A DNA stretch of 12,863 nt from Burkholderia sp. (GCF_018375725.1 NZ_JAHACR010000101.1:1-12863); one strand, 5' to 3'; counted from the stretch's first letter, positions 1 to 6,706 are shown. Numbers and translations: made by a program. The notes: generated by a model from the sequence alone, not told the origin.

Positions 1-66
1 ATCGACGATCGTTACCGGCGGCGCGAGGTGCGGGCACTGCTGCCTCGCTGGTGGCGGGTCGGGTAA
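1..66 (+). CDS. Possible 3' end of a gene entering from the left
   Basis: The frame starting at base 1 is open for 21 codons and stops at TAA (64-66). It would encode a basic C-terminus ending LLPRWWRVG. Seventeen of the 21 codons end in G or C, which fits coding sequence in this genome, but the piece is too short to identify or to exclude chance. If real, the gene converges on the IclR regulator. The 126 bases between this stop and the regulator's stop hold nothing I can name beyond a 10-nt palindrome at 139-148. Confidence 0.25.
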   Translation: MDDRYRRREVRALLPRWWRVG

Positions 67-192
67 GGGCGGCGCCTGCGCGATGTGAATGGTGCGCATG
101 GCGCACGCGATGCCTCGCATTGACCGGATCGACCGGCGTGGCGCGCCAGTCGGGATGGCTCGGACGGCCGTCCTCGAACGCAATGCGTCGCT

Positions 193-963
193 TCACAGCA
201 CGTTGAGCATCGCGAGCGCCGTCTCCTGCAGGTGGGGCAACACGCGGCGCACCGCTTCGTCGGTCGTCTCCGCGCCGAACGGCATATTGGTGCTCAGCGC
301 CGCAATGACGTTGCCGTGCCGATTCTTCAGCGGCACCGCGACGCCCCGTACGCCGACCTGCAACTGCTGTTCGATGACCGCGAAGCCGTTGTCGCGCGCC
401 TGATCGATCTGCTCGAGCAGCCGCGCCTGGTTCGTAATCGTATGCGGGGTGAAGGGCGGCAGTTCGGCGGCATCGAGCCAGGCGCGGACGGCGTCACGAT
501 CGGACTGGTGCGCGAGCAGCACGACGCCAGGCGACGTCAGCGGGGCGGGCACGCGTGCGCCGAGCACAAAGCCGGTCGTCATGACACGCGAGACGCCGTT
601 GCGCGCGATGAATACCAGTTCCCATTCGTCGAGAACGCTGACATAGGCGGATTCGTTGAGCGTTGCGCTCAGCTGTTGCAGATAGGGCTGGACCGTGCGC
701 GGCAGGCGCGCCGAATCGAAGTACGACCAGCCGACCCGCAGCACGCGCGGCGTCAGACCGTACAGCTTGCCGTCGGTATAGACATAGCCGAGCGATTCAA
801 GCGTCAGCAGGTAGCGCCGTGCGGCCGTGCGCGTCAGGCCGGTGCGCGCGGCGGCCTGGGTCGGCGTCATGCGCGCATGCTGGCTGTCGAATGCCTCCAG
901 GATCATCAGGCCTTTCTCCAGCCCGGCAATCCAGTCGCGCTTGTCGAGTTCGGTCTTCTTCAT
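193..963 (-). CDS. IclR-family transcriptional regulator, PcaR/PcaU/PobR branch
   Basis: This is a 256-residue DNA-binding regulator. Residues about 12-62 form the winged helix-turn-helix, with the recognition-helix region around TGLTRTAARRYLLTLESLGY. Residues about 75-256 form the IclR effector domain. The N-terminal layout (GLEKGLMILEAF, then TPTQAAARTGLTR, then YVYTDGKLYGLTPRVL) matches my recollection of Pseudomonas PcaR, which binds beta-ketoadipate. Related PcaU and PobR sense protocatechuate and 4-hydroxybenzoate. I chose ATG 963 because it sits at the usual family N-terminus and has AAGGG about 13 bases upstream. The open frame extends to 1095, but that would bury the operator-like pair at 984-1019. 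The gene lies downstream of shiA and the MurA paralogue on the same strand and probably controls them. The effector is not known; shikimate or a protocatechuate-pathway intermediate is my inference. Confidence 0.9.
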   Translation of the reverse strand: MKKTELDKRDWIAGLEKGLMILEAFDSQHARMTPTQAAARTGLTRTAARRYLLTLESLGYVYTDGKLYGLTPRVLRVGWSYFDSARLPRTVQPYLQQLSATLNESAYVSVLDEWELVFIARNGVSRVMTTGFVLGARVPAPLTSPGVVLLAHQSDRDAVRAWLDAAELPPFTPHTITNQARLLEQIDQARDNGFAVIEQQLQVGVRGVAVPLKNRHGNVIAALSTNMPFGAETTDEAVRRVLPHLQETALAMLNVL

Positions 964-983
964 GCAGGCAAAGCCCTTGGAAT

Positions 984-1019
984 GTGCGTCTATTGCGCAG
1001 AAGCGGGCGACTATCGCGC
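984..1019 (-). promoter_or_regulatory. Tandem PcaR-like operators in front of the regulator gene
   Basis: On the minus strand, GCGCGATAGTCGCCC (1019-1005) and GCGCAATAGACGCAC (998-984) match the perfect element upstream of shiA at 11/15 and 10/15 positions. Their centres (1012 and 991) are 21 bp apart, exactly as in the shiA pair. The nearer copy ends 21 bases before the regulator's ATG, so occupancy would probably block its own promoter. Autoregulation is an inference from position and spacing. The individual matches are modest, but the repeated geometry makes chance less likely. Confidence 0.55.
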
Positions 1020-1116
1020 AAATGAACGCAGCGCCGTCAGCCGTTCGCGCGGCCGGGCGGCCAATCGTGCCGGTGCGAGGCGCGGCAATCCGCACCGGAC
1101 ACGACGGGACGCGGCC

Positions 1117-2418
1117 TCACTCGCCGTTTGTCCATTCCACATTGGCGCCGACCGAGCGTAGGTTCTCGACAAACCGCGGATGGGCGCGGCGGATCGGCAG
1201 CGCATTCATGATCTCCGAACGCCCCTCGATACTTGCCGCAACCATCAGCAGCGCGATCGCGACGCGGATGATGTACGGGCTCTCGACGCGCGCGGGCGTG
1301 AGTTTCAGTCCACCGAACGTGATCAGCCGATGCGGATCGGACAGCAGCACGTGCGCGCCGAATTTCGACAGCTCGCCGGACCAGCCGAGCGCGCCGTCGT
1401 AGACCTTGTTCCAGAACATCGCGCTGCCTTCCGCCTGGACACCGAGCGCGATGAAGATCGGCAGCAGGTCCACCGGCAGGTACGGCCACGGGGCGGCTTC
1501 GATCTTGGTCAGGATGTTCTGCGTAAACGGCCGGCGCACACGCAGCGGGCCGTCGCGCTCCGCACGCGACCAGCCGTCGCGGTGCGTAATGTGCACGCCG
1601 AATTTCGCAAACGTGCGGTCGATCAGCGGGAACTGCTCGGGCGCGGAGTTCCTGACGACGATGTCGCCGCCCGTAATGGCGCCCAGCGCGAGGAACGTGG
1701 CGATTTCATGGAAATCCTCGGCGAAACGGAACTCGCCGCCGCCGAGACGCTGTCCGCCGGTCACGCTGATCCGCGACGTGCCAATGCCGTCGACCGCGAC
1801 GCCCAGCAGGGCGAGGAACTGGCAGAACTCCTGCACGTGCGGCTCGGATGCGGCATTCATCAGCGTCGACGTGCCGTCGGCCGCGGTCGCGCACAGCACG
1901 AAGTTCTCGGTGGTCGTCACCGACGCGTAGTCGAGCCAGTGATCGTTCGCCTTCAGCGGACCGTCCGCGCGAACGATCAGCGAATCGGGCGTGCGCTCGA
2001 TATGCGCGCCGAAACGCTCGAACACCTCGACGTGCGGGTCTATTTCACGCACGCCGAGCGTGCACCCCTTCACGTCGTTCTCGAGACGGGCGACACCGAA
2101 GCGCGCGAGCAGCGGCGGGATCAGCATGATCGACGAGCGCATCGCTTCCGGCAGCCGGTGGACGGCCGGATCGAACGTGGTTGCACGATGATGCAGGTCG
2201 AGGATGCCGGTCTCGAAATCGATCGACACATCGCTGCCCAGCGTGCGGAAGATATCGAGGATCTTGCGCACGTCGGTGATGTCCGGCACGCCGACGAGCC
2301 GAAGCGGCTGGTCGGTCAGCAGGGTGGCGCAGAGGATCGGCAGGACGGCGTTCTTGTTTGCGGACGGCTGGATGTCGCCGCGCAGCGGGTTGCCGCCGTG
2401 GACGATGAGATTCGACAT
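1117..2418 (-). CDS. MurA-family enolpyruvyl transferase (divergent paralogue)
   Basis: The 433-residue protein has the two-domain enolpyruvyl-transferase fold of MurA, which moves enolpyruvate from PEP to UDP-GlcNAc in the first committed step of peptidoglycan synthesis. From a remembered alignment to E. coli MurA, the key residues are kept: K22-N23, R93 (R91), C119 in KGCTLG (C115, the fosfomycin target), R124 (R120), D317 (D305), R385 (R371) and R411 (R397). It departs elsewhere. D369-L370 become I383-I384, the UDP-GlcNAc loop SVGATVT reads SVTTTEN, and the GGC motif before the loop cysteine is KGC. No EPSP-synthase signature is present. The start matches MurA's N-terminus (MSNLIVHGGNPLRG), though no good ribosome site precedes it. 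The essential MurA is presumably encoded elsewhere, so this copy may be a backup or may use another acceptor. It lies 216 bp after shiA and 153 bp before the regulator. Confidence 0.88.
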   Translation of the reverse strand: MSNLIVHGGNPLRGDIQPSANKNAVLPILCATLLTDQPLRLVGVPDITDVRKILDIFRTLGSDVSIDFETGILDLHHRATTFDPAVHRLPEAMRSSIMLIPPLLARFGVARLENDVKGCTLGVREIDPHVEVFERFGAHIERTPDSLIVRADGPLKANDHWLDYASVTTTENFVLCATAADGTSTLMNAASEPHVQEFCQFLALLGVAVDGIGTSRISVTGGQRLGGGEFRFAEDFHEIATFLALGAITGGDIVVRNSAPEQFPLIDRTFAKFGVHITHRDGWSRAERDGPLRVRRPFTQNILTKIEAAPWPYLPVDLLPIFIALGVQAEGSAMFWNKVYDGALGWSGELSKFGAHVLLSDPHRLITFGGLKLTPARVESPYIIRVAIALLMVAASIEGRSEIMNALPIRRAHPRFVENLRSVGANVEWTNGE

Positions 2419-2537
2419 GATATAGGGGCGTATCGTTGGCTTGCGTAGGCCCATATGATGCCATCGGTCGGGGCGCCAAGGCGAAAGTGCGGACGTGCCG
2501 TGCGGGAATCGGGGTGCGGCATGACAGTCTTTGACAT

Positions 2538-2565
2538 CGCGCCGCACCGGATCGTGTGCGGCGCG
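2538..2565 (-). terminator. Perfect 10-bp hairpin between shiA and the MurA paralogue
   Basis: CGCGCCGCAC (2538-2547) and GTGCGGCGCG (2556-2565) form a perfect 10-bp stem with an 8-base loop, 70 bases after the shiA stop. No U-tract follows on either strand, so it is not a classical intrinsic terminator. It could reduce read-through into the murA-like gene or protect the shiA transcript end. The remaining bases of this 216-bp gap show no promoter or PcaR-like site that I can recognise. Confidence 0.45.
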
Positions 2566-2634
2566 GTGTATGTGCCCCCGGAGAGGAAGCGGGCATGAGC
2601 GCTTGCCGCGAGGGCGGTCATGCCGCATATGCAA

Positions 2635-3945
2635 TCAATGTCGCACCACCCGCATCCGCGCGGCGACAACGAATGAAATCAGGCACCCGATCGCCAGATA
2701 TCCGGCGACCAGATGCCATGAGCCATTCCCGAAGGTGACGAGCGCGACCGCGATGAACGGGGTGAACCCGCCGCCGACCACGCTGGCGAACTGGTAGCCG
2801 ACACCTGCGCCGCTATAGCGGTATTCGGCGCCGAACAACTCGGTGAAAAGCGGTTGCTGCACGCTCACGATCATGTCGTGCGCGAGGTTCGCGAGCAGCA
2901 ACGAAAAGATCACGATCCACAGGATCGAGCGCGCTTCGAGCGCAAGGAAGAACGGCACCGCCGACGCCAGGCCGACCAGCGCGCCGATCAGGTAGATGCG
3001 CCGCAGGCCGTAGCGGTCCGCAAGCCATGCGAAGCACGGGATCGTCAGGCAGCTTACTGCGCCGACCAGCAGCCCGATATTCAGGAACAGATCGCGCGAC
3101 ATGCCCAGGTTCGCGGTCGAATAGCTGAGTGCGAATGCAGTGACGATATACATCGTGAACAGTTCGGCGAGACGCAGTGCGACGATCAGCAGGAACGCCT
3201 TCGGATGACGCGTCATCGCTTCGAGCACCGGCAGGCGCACCTTGTGCTTCGCGTGTTCGACCTTTTCGAGGAACTCCTGCGATTCGTCCATGTTTTTGCG
3301 CACCCACAGGCCGATCAGCACGAGCACGATGCTAAGTACGAACGGCAGACGCCAGGCCCACGATTTGAACGCGGCCTCGCCGAGCGTGTGGTTCAGGATC
3401 GACACGATGCCCGTCGCGAGCACCAGCCCGACACCATAGCCCACCTGTACGCCGCTGCTGTAGAACGCCTTGTGCTTCTGCGGCGCGCTTTCGACGGCCA
3501 TCAGTGCCGCGCCGCCCCATTCGCCGCCGACCGCGAAGCCTTGCAGCGCACGCATCGCGACGAGCAGCACCGGCGCCCACCAGCCGATCGTCACGAAGGT
3601 CGGCAACAGGCCGATCGCGACGGTCGACACGCCCATCAGCATCACGGTCAGCACCAGCATCCGCTTGCGGCCGAGCCGGTCGCCGTAGTGGCCGAACACG
3701 ATCCCGCCGAGCGGCCGGAACAGAAAGCCGACGCCGAAGGTCGCGAACGCCGCGAGCGTACCCATCGCCGGGCTGATCTTCGGAAAGAATTCGGCATTGA
3801 AGACGAGCGCGGCAACGATGCCGTACAGCAGAAAGTCGTACCAGTCGACGACAGCGCCGACGAAGCTGCCGATCGCGGCTTTTCGGGCCTGGCTCTGCAC
3901 ACGGTCGCTGCCGCGCGCGTCGAGGGTGTCAAAGGCTGGGGTCAT
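2635..3945 (-). CDS. shiA: Shikimate/H+ symporter of the major facilitator superfamily
   Basis: This is a 436-residue inner-membrane transporter with about 12 hydrophobic segments, belonging to the metabolite:H+ symporter branch. Long stretches agree with E. coli ShiA as I remember it: GSFVGAVVDWYDFLLYG (26-42), SPAMGTLAAFATFGVGFLFRPLGG, the loop 2-3 motif GHYGDRLGRKR (85-95), GGEWGGAAL, KAFYSSGVQVGYGVG and YRYSGAGVGYQ near the C-terminal half. ShiA imports shikimate with protons, and close relatives carry other carboxylates, so dehydroshikimate or quinate cannot be excluded. The start at 3945 has AGGAG eight bases upstream. It is the first gene of the group, preceded by a PcaR-type operator, which links uptake to aromatic-acid catabolism through protocatechuate. 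Confidence 0.9.
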   Translation of the reverse strand: MTPAFDTLDARGSDRVQSQARKAAIGSFVGAVVDWYDFLLYGIVAALVFNAEFFPKISPAMGTLAAFATFGVGFLFRPLGGIVFGHYGDRLGRKRMLVLTVMLMGVSTVAIGLLPTFVTIGWWAPVLLVAMRALQGFAVGGEWGGAALMAVESAPQKHKAFYSSGVQVGYGVGLVLATGIVSILNHTLGEAAFKSWAWRLPFVLSIVLVLIGLWVRKNMDESQEFLEKVEHAKHKVRLPVLEAMTRHPKAFLLIVALRLAELFTMYIVTAFALSYSTANLGMSRDLFLNIGLLVGAVSCLTIPCFAWLADRYGLRRIYLIGALVGLASAVPFFLALEARSILWIVIFSLLLANLAHDMIVSVQQPLFTELFGAEYRYSGAGVGYQFASVVGGGFTPFIAVALVTFGNGSWHLVAGYLAIGCLISFVVAARMRVVRH

Positions 3946-4074
3946 GTGGATGTCTCCTGGTGCGGCGCTTGATGGCATCGTGGCGGCGGCGCGTCCGATA
4001 TGGCGTTGAAGGCGTTGGGTGAACGGAGCATAGGGCGGGGGTCGCATCGCGGCAATTGGCCGGACCGCCGGAGC

Positions 4075-4110
4075 GCGCGATCATCGTTCAAGTGCGTGCG
4101 ATTATCGAAC
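4075..4110 (-). promoter_or_regulatory. PcaR-type operator pair and probable -10 upstream of shiA
   Basis: The minus strand of 4110-4096 reads GTTCGATAATCGCAC. As I recall it, this is identical to the 15-bp PcaR-binding element that overlaps the -10 region of the Pseudomonas putida pca promoters. A second copy, GAACGATGATCGCGC (4089-4075), matches at 11/15. The centres (4103 and 4082) are 21 bp apart, two helical turns, so two dimers could sit on one face. GATAAT inside the strong copy (4106-4101) could be the -10 element, with no good -35, as in activator-dependent promoters. That would give a leader of roughly 150 bases before the shiA start. The likely ligand is the PcaR-like protein at 193-963, although a genuine PcaR elsewhere in the genome could also bind. 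Confidence 0.7.
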
Positions 4111-4152
4111 GATTTGCGGGTTTGCACTAGGCGGCGACCTTTGCACTGTCCA

Positions 4153-4287
4153 TTCGGCCGGGATGGCACGCTTCCCGTCTACGAAGAAGGCACGCGGCAC
4201 ACCGACTTGATGCATGCGTATCTGCCGGATCATCCGGGCGAGGGGGAGCAGCACGTCGCGCTCGCGCGGGCGCGCACCGCCGGCTAA
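4153..4287 (+). pseudogene. Possible C-terminal gene remnant
   Basis: In one plus-strand frame this stretch reads as a plausible protein tail, FGRDGTLPVYEEGTRHTDL then MHAYLPDHPGEGEQHVALARARTAG, ending at TAA 4285-4287. Most codons end in G or C, as in the real genes here. No start codon with a ribosome site precedes it, and upstream the frame runs through the shiA promoter, so it cannot be an intact gene as it stands. I do not recognise the family. It may be the stump of a gene deleted beside the shiA promoter, or chance. The rest of the gap up to 4470 shows only the cupin's ribosome site. Confidence 0.2.
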
Positions 4288-4470
4288 GCCGTTTCATGCG
4301 CCGCGCCGATCCGGGTACGCGTTCCGGGTTTGCCTCAATGACATCTCCCTGCACCTCTCCTATGTTCGAAATTGCTTCGCTGCGAACGGCACAGCCTGCT
4401 GCGCAGCGGCCTCGATCCGGGTAGCGGCGAAGTCATTTGCGGTTCATGAAGCCGCTTCAAGGAGCGAATA

Positions 4471-4944
4471 ATGAAAAACAAGCACTTCTCGATTCCGGTG
4501 CTGTTCGTCGCCGCCTGTCTGGCTGCCCCGATTGCGGGCTGGGCACAGTCCGCAGGCCAGCCGACCATCGTCACGCCGGACGAAATCAAATGGTCCGATT
4601 TCCCGTTGCTGCCAGGTGCCCAGATCGCCGTGATCGAAGGAAAAATGGACAGGAAAGGCCCCATCACGGCGCGTATCAAGTTGCCTGCCGACATCAAGGT
4701 GCCACCCCATTGGCATCCGGGCCTCGAGCGCGTCACCGTGCTGTCCGGGACGTTCAACTACGGAATGGGCGACAAGATGGATCCGGAACAGTCGCGGGCA
4801 TTGACGCCGGGCAGTTTCATCGTGATGCCGCCCCGGATGCATCACTTCGCATGGACCAAGGAAGAAACCGTCCTCCAGCTCAACGTGACGGGGCCGTGGG
4901 GGATTGTCTTCGTCAATCCGGCTGACGATCCGAGAAAGAAGTGA
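4471..4944 (+). CDS. Secreted single-domain cupin protein
   Basis: This is a 157-residue protein with a Sec signal peptide (basic MKNKH, a hydrophobic core, likely cleavage after A25 in GWA-Q), so it is predicted to be periplasmic. Cupin motif 1 is complete: PPHWHPGLERVTVLSG has H80, H82 and E86 with the family spacing and the glycine after six residues. Motif 2 is GSFIVMPPRMHHF, with H125 as the fourth metal ligand and R122 where the consensus has glycine. It should fold as one small beta-barrel binding a divalent metal. The substrate is unknown; similar exported cupins are often labelled only 'cupin domain-containing'. AAGGAG lies six bases before ATG 4471. It stands alone, with no operon partner on either side. 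Confidence 0.85.
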   Translation: MKNKHFSIPVLFVAACLAAPIAGWAQSAGQPTIVTPDEIKWSDFPLLPGAQIAVIEGKMDRKGPITARIKLPADIKVPPHWHPGLERVTVLSGTFNYGMGDKMDPEQSRALTPGSFIVMPPRMHHFAWTKEETVLQLNVTGPWGIVFVNPADDPRKK

Positions 4945-5661
4945 CCCGATCAGCCATGACGGCGCTCAGCCACGATAGCTAAACGATCCGGCGGGCAGGG
5001 CGGGTGTCCGCGGCAGAGCAACCGAAACGATTCGGGGTCAGCCGCGGGCGTCGGCGCTCTGTCCGACGTGACGGTATTCATCTGTCCGGGCACGCCTGCC
5101 CGAGACCACGTCAAGCAAATGAAACACGTCGACCGATGGCGCTGTGCACGTTCCATCGAGCGCAATTTTCTCGCGCGAACCTTCCCGTCGTCCACCCATT
5201 AACCTCCTCAGCGCACGCAATCCGGCTCGTCGGCTGTTCATGGCTGAAACGCGATTGCCGGCGAGGCGATTCAATGCTGAAACATTTTCCCCGCTTGACC
5301 ATCTCCGAATCGTGACCGCCGACGCTCGACGCCCGTCGCATCTGGCGTTGGGGCCAATGGCATACCTTTTGCGGTTACCCAATCGCCACCGTTGCAGGAC
5401 TCGACAGACTCGCGTCGACGATGTCATGCCGGCAGTCGGGGAATAACGAATCGGGGATCGGACCGAACCGCGGTGTGCCGCGTGACAAGCGACAGGCGCC
5501 ATGCCGGCAGTGCCGGTATGGCGCACATCAAGCCGCGTCTTCGGCCAGTCGATGATTGAAAGCACTGAACAGATGGGATGCAGGTAAAACGCCAGATGCG
5601 TCGCACAAGCTGACCCAACGAAGTCGGTTGCCGCACCTGGCACACGTCCGGGGGGACGCCC
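4945..5661. other. Gene-free stretch between the cupin and outer-membrane genes
   Basis: About 700 bases have no frame with a convincing protein. The longest opens on the minus strand over 5038-5643 and reads as arginine- and cysteine-rich low-quality sequence without a recognisable domain or a good ribosome site. What can be seen is structure near the right end. CATGCCGGCAGT occurs twice (5425-5436 and 5500-5511). A short CGCGG/CCGCG hairpin lies at 5469-5482, and a stronger hairpin at 5496-5524. I cannot place a confident promoter for the following gene. Confidence 0.5.
5496..5524. repeat. 13-bp inverted repeat with a 3-base loop
   Basis: GCGCCATGCCGGC (5496-5508) pairs with GCCGGTATGGCGC (5512-5524), with one G-U pair and the loop AGT. 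Its left half shares CATGCCGGCAGT with 5425-5436. No T-run follows on either strand. It lies about 140 bases before the outer-membrane gene and could be a REP-like element or a structured 5' leader. Which one cannot be told from a single copy. Confidence 0.45.
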
Positions 5662-6321
5662 GTGAAAAAGACTGTCAATAAATGGGCCGCGTTAGGGGTG
5701 ATGTTCGTCGCCAGCGCGCACGCGCAGGAGATATTCCTGCAAGGCGGCACGCAGGGGGCCGGCATCGGGGCGGCAGTGAGCTTCAATTCGGTGATCGGCG
5801 CGCATGTCGATTTCAATGCGATCAACCTGTCCCGCGACTTCTCCTTTGGCGGGAATCGCTATCAGGACGACCTCAAGCTTCGCCAGGGAGGCATCTACGC
5901 GGACATCTTCCCATGGCGCGGCAGCGGCTTTCGCGCGACCGTCGGCTTACGGTTCAACGATGACGAAATCCGCGGCGTGTCGGTGCCGACCAACGGCACC
6001 TATACCTTCGCCGGCAGGAAATTTCCCGCCACGCCGGGCATGTATGCCGTCGCGGAAGCGCGATACCCGACTGTGATGCCTTATTTCGGCATTGGTTATG
6101 GACACCGCCCTGAGTCGAAGGGGTTCGGCTTCATTGCCGATCTCGGCGTCGCGTATGGCATACCGCGGTGCTCATACACCTTGTCGCCGGAACTGGCCGC
6201 GATGGCTGGCCCAGTGAAAAGCCAGCTCCTCATCCAGACGGGCCTCGACGAACTGCGGAGCAAGATGTCGCGCTATCGCTGGTATCCCGTCGTGCAGATC
6301 GGCATTTCGTATCGCTTCTGA
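5662..6321 (+). CDS. Small outer-membrane beta-barrel protein
   Basis: This is a 219-residue exported protein of unknown function. The signal peptide runs MKKTVNKWAALGVMFVASAHA with likely cleavage after A21. The mature part alternates polar and hydrophobic residues, and the chain ends VVQIGISYRF. A terminal phenylalanine with aromatics at alternating positions is the usual Bam-recognised beta signal, so it probably inserts in the outer membrane. Before the last strand, residues about 176-206 (SPELAAMAG to LRSKMSR) look helical, a layout I associate with small uncharacterised proteobacterial barrels. The start is GTG at 5662, chosen because it gives the complete signal peptide. A GGGGGGA run stands in for the ribosome site. 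PagL-type or OmpW-type catalytic or channel residues are not apparent. It converges with the small exported protein at 6461-6706. Confidence 0.78.
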   Translation: MKKTVNKWAALGVMFVASAHAQEIFLQGGTQGAGIGAAVSFNSVIGAHVDFNAINLSRDFSFGGNRYQDDLKLRQGGIYADIFPWRGSGFRATVGLRFNDDEIRGVSVPTNGTYTFAGRKFPATPGMYAVAEARYPTVMPYFGIGYGHRPESKGFGFIADLGVAYGIPRCSYTLSPELAAMAGPVKSQLLIQTGLDELRSKMSRYRWYPVVQIGISYRF

Positions 6322-6340
6322 GCGGCACAGCGAACAGCAA

Positions 6341-6423
6341 CGAGCCGACACCGCATGGAGCGGCCGGCTCGAATGCCGTGACGAATACACCAACGCACCG
6401 CACGCTGCTGCGCCGGTGCGTTG
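6341..6423. terminator. Two hairpins between convergent genes
   Basis: The first is an interrupted stem. CGAGCCG (6341-6347) pairs with CGGCTCG (6365-6371), and inside it CCGC (6351-6354) pairs with GCGG (6360-6363). The second is a perfect 10-bp stem, CAACGCACCG (6391-6400) with CGGTGCGTTG (6414-6423), and a 13-base loop. They lie between the stops of two converging genes and probably end transcription from both sides. Neither has a U-tract, so termination may be partial or Rho-assisted. Confidence 0.55.
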
Positions 6424-6460
6424 TCATGTCCCGGTTTGCCGTGCGGGGGCGCCGGCAAGC

Positions 6461-6706
6461 TCAAAAGCGGCCCGTGCGCGACTTTCCGGTCTCGCCGCCG
6501 CGATCTGGCGGGGTATTGTTCTGATCGATCCGTGCGATTACGCCGCCATCGGCAGGTTTCACTGCATCGAGCATGCGAGGCGACGGTTGCGACACAGTCG
6601 CGTCAGGTGAATCGGGGATCGACGAACCGGACGGTGCCGTCCCGGCTTGAGCGAACACCGGGAACGAAGCGGCCGCCACGACGGCGGCAATCGCGAGGGT
6701 CTTCAT
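6461..6706 (-). CDS. Small exported protein of unknown function
   Basis: This 81-residue product has a textbook Sec signal, MKTLAIAAVVAAASFPVFA, cleaved before QAG. About 62 mature residues follow, rich in Pro, Ser, Asp and Gly, and ending KSRTGRF. No cysteine, domain or membrane segment is present in the mature part, which is probably disordered and periplasmic. I do not recognise the family. ATG 6706 is preceded by AAAGGAG five bases upstream, a strong site that decides the start against the ATG at 6742. The gene is monocistronic, with its promoter presumably in 6707-6800. Confidence 0.72.
   Translation of the reverse strand: MKTLAIAAVVAAASFPVFAQAGTAPSGSSIPDSPDATVSQPSPRMLDAVKPADGGVIARIDQNNTPPDRGGETGKSRTGRF

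Noticed and set aside
964..1095. Longer start for the IclR regulator at 1095
   Set aside because: The extension has no family resemblance and covers the operator-like pair; ATG 963 fits PcaR-type proteins.
1180..2448. Long open plus-strand frame opposite the MurA paralogue
   Set aside because: It is an antisense shadow caused by high G+C; its protein is rich in Arg/His/Gln/Asp with no domain, while the minus strand encodes a clear MurA homologue. The same holds opposite shiA, pckG and the phosphoesterase.
5038..5643. 201-codon minus-strand open frame in the gene-free stretch
   Set aside because: Its composition is unlike a folded protein, it has no ribosome site or recognisable motif, and stop-poor frames of this length are common at this G+C.
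5448..6621. GAATCGGGGATCG occurring at 5448-5460 and 6609-6621
   Set aside because: The second copy lies inside the coding sequence of the small exported protein, and two copies of a 13-mer are not enough to argue for a functional repeat.
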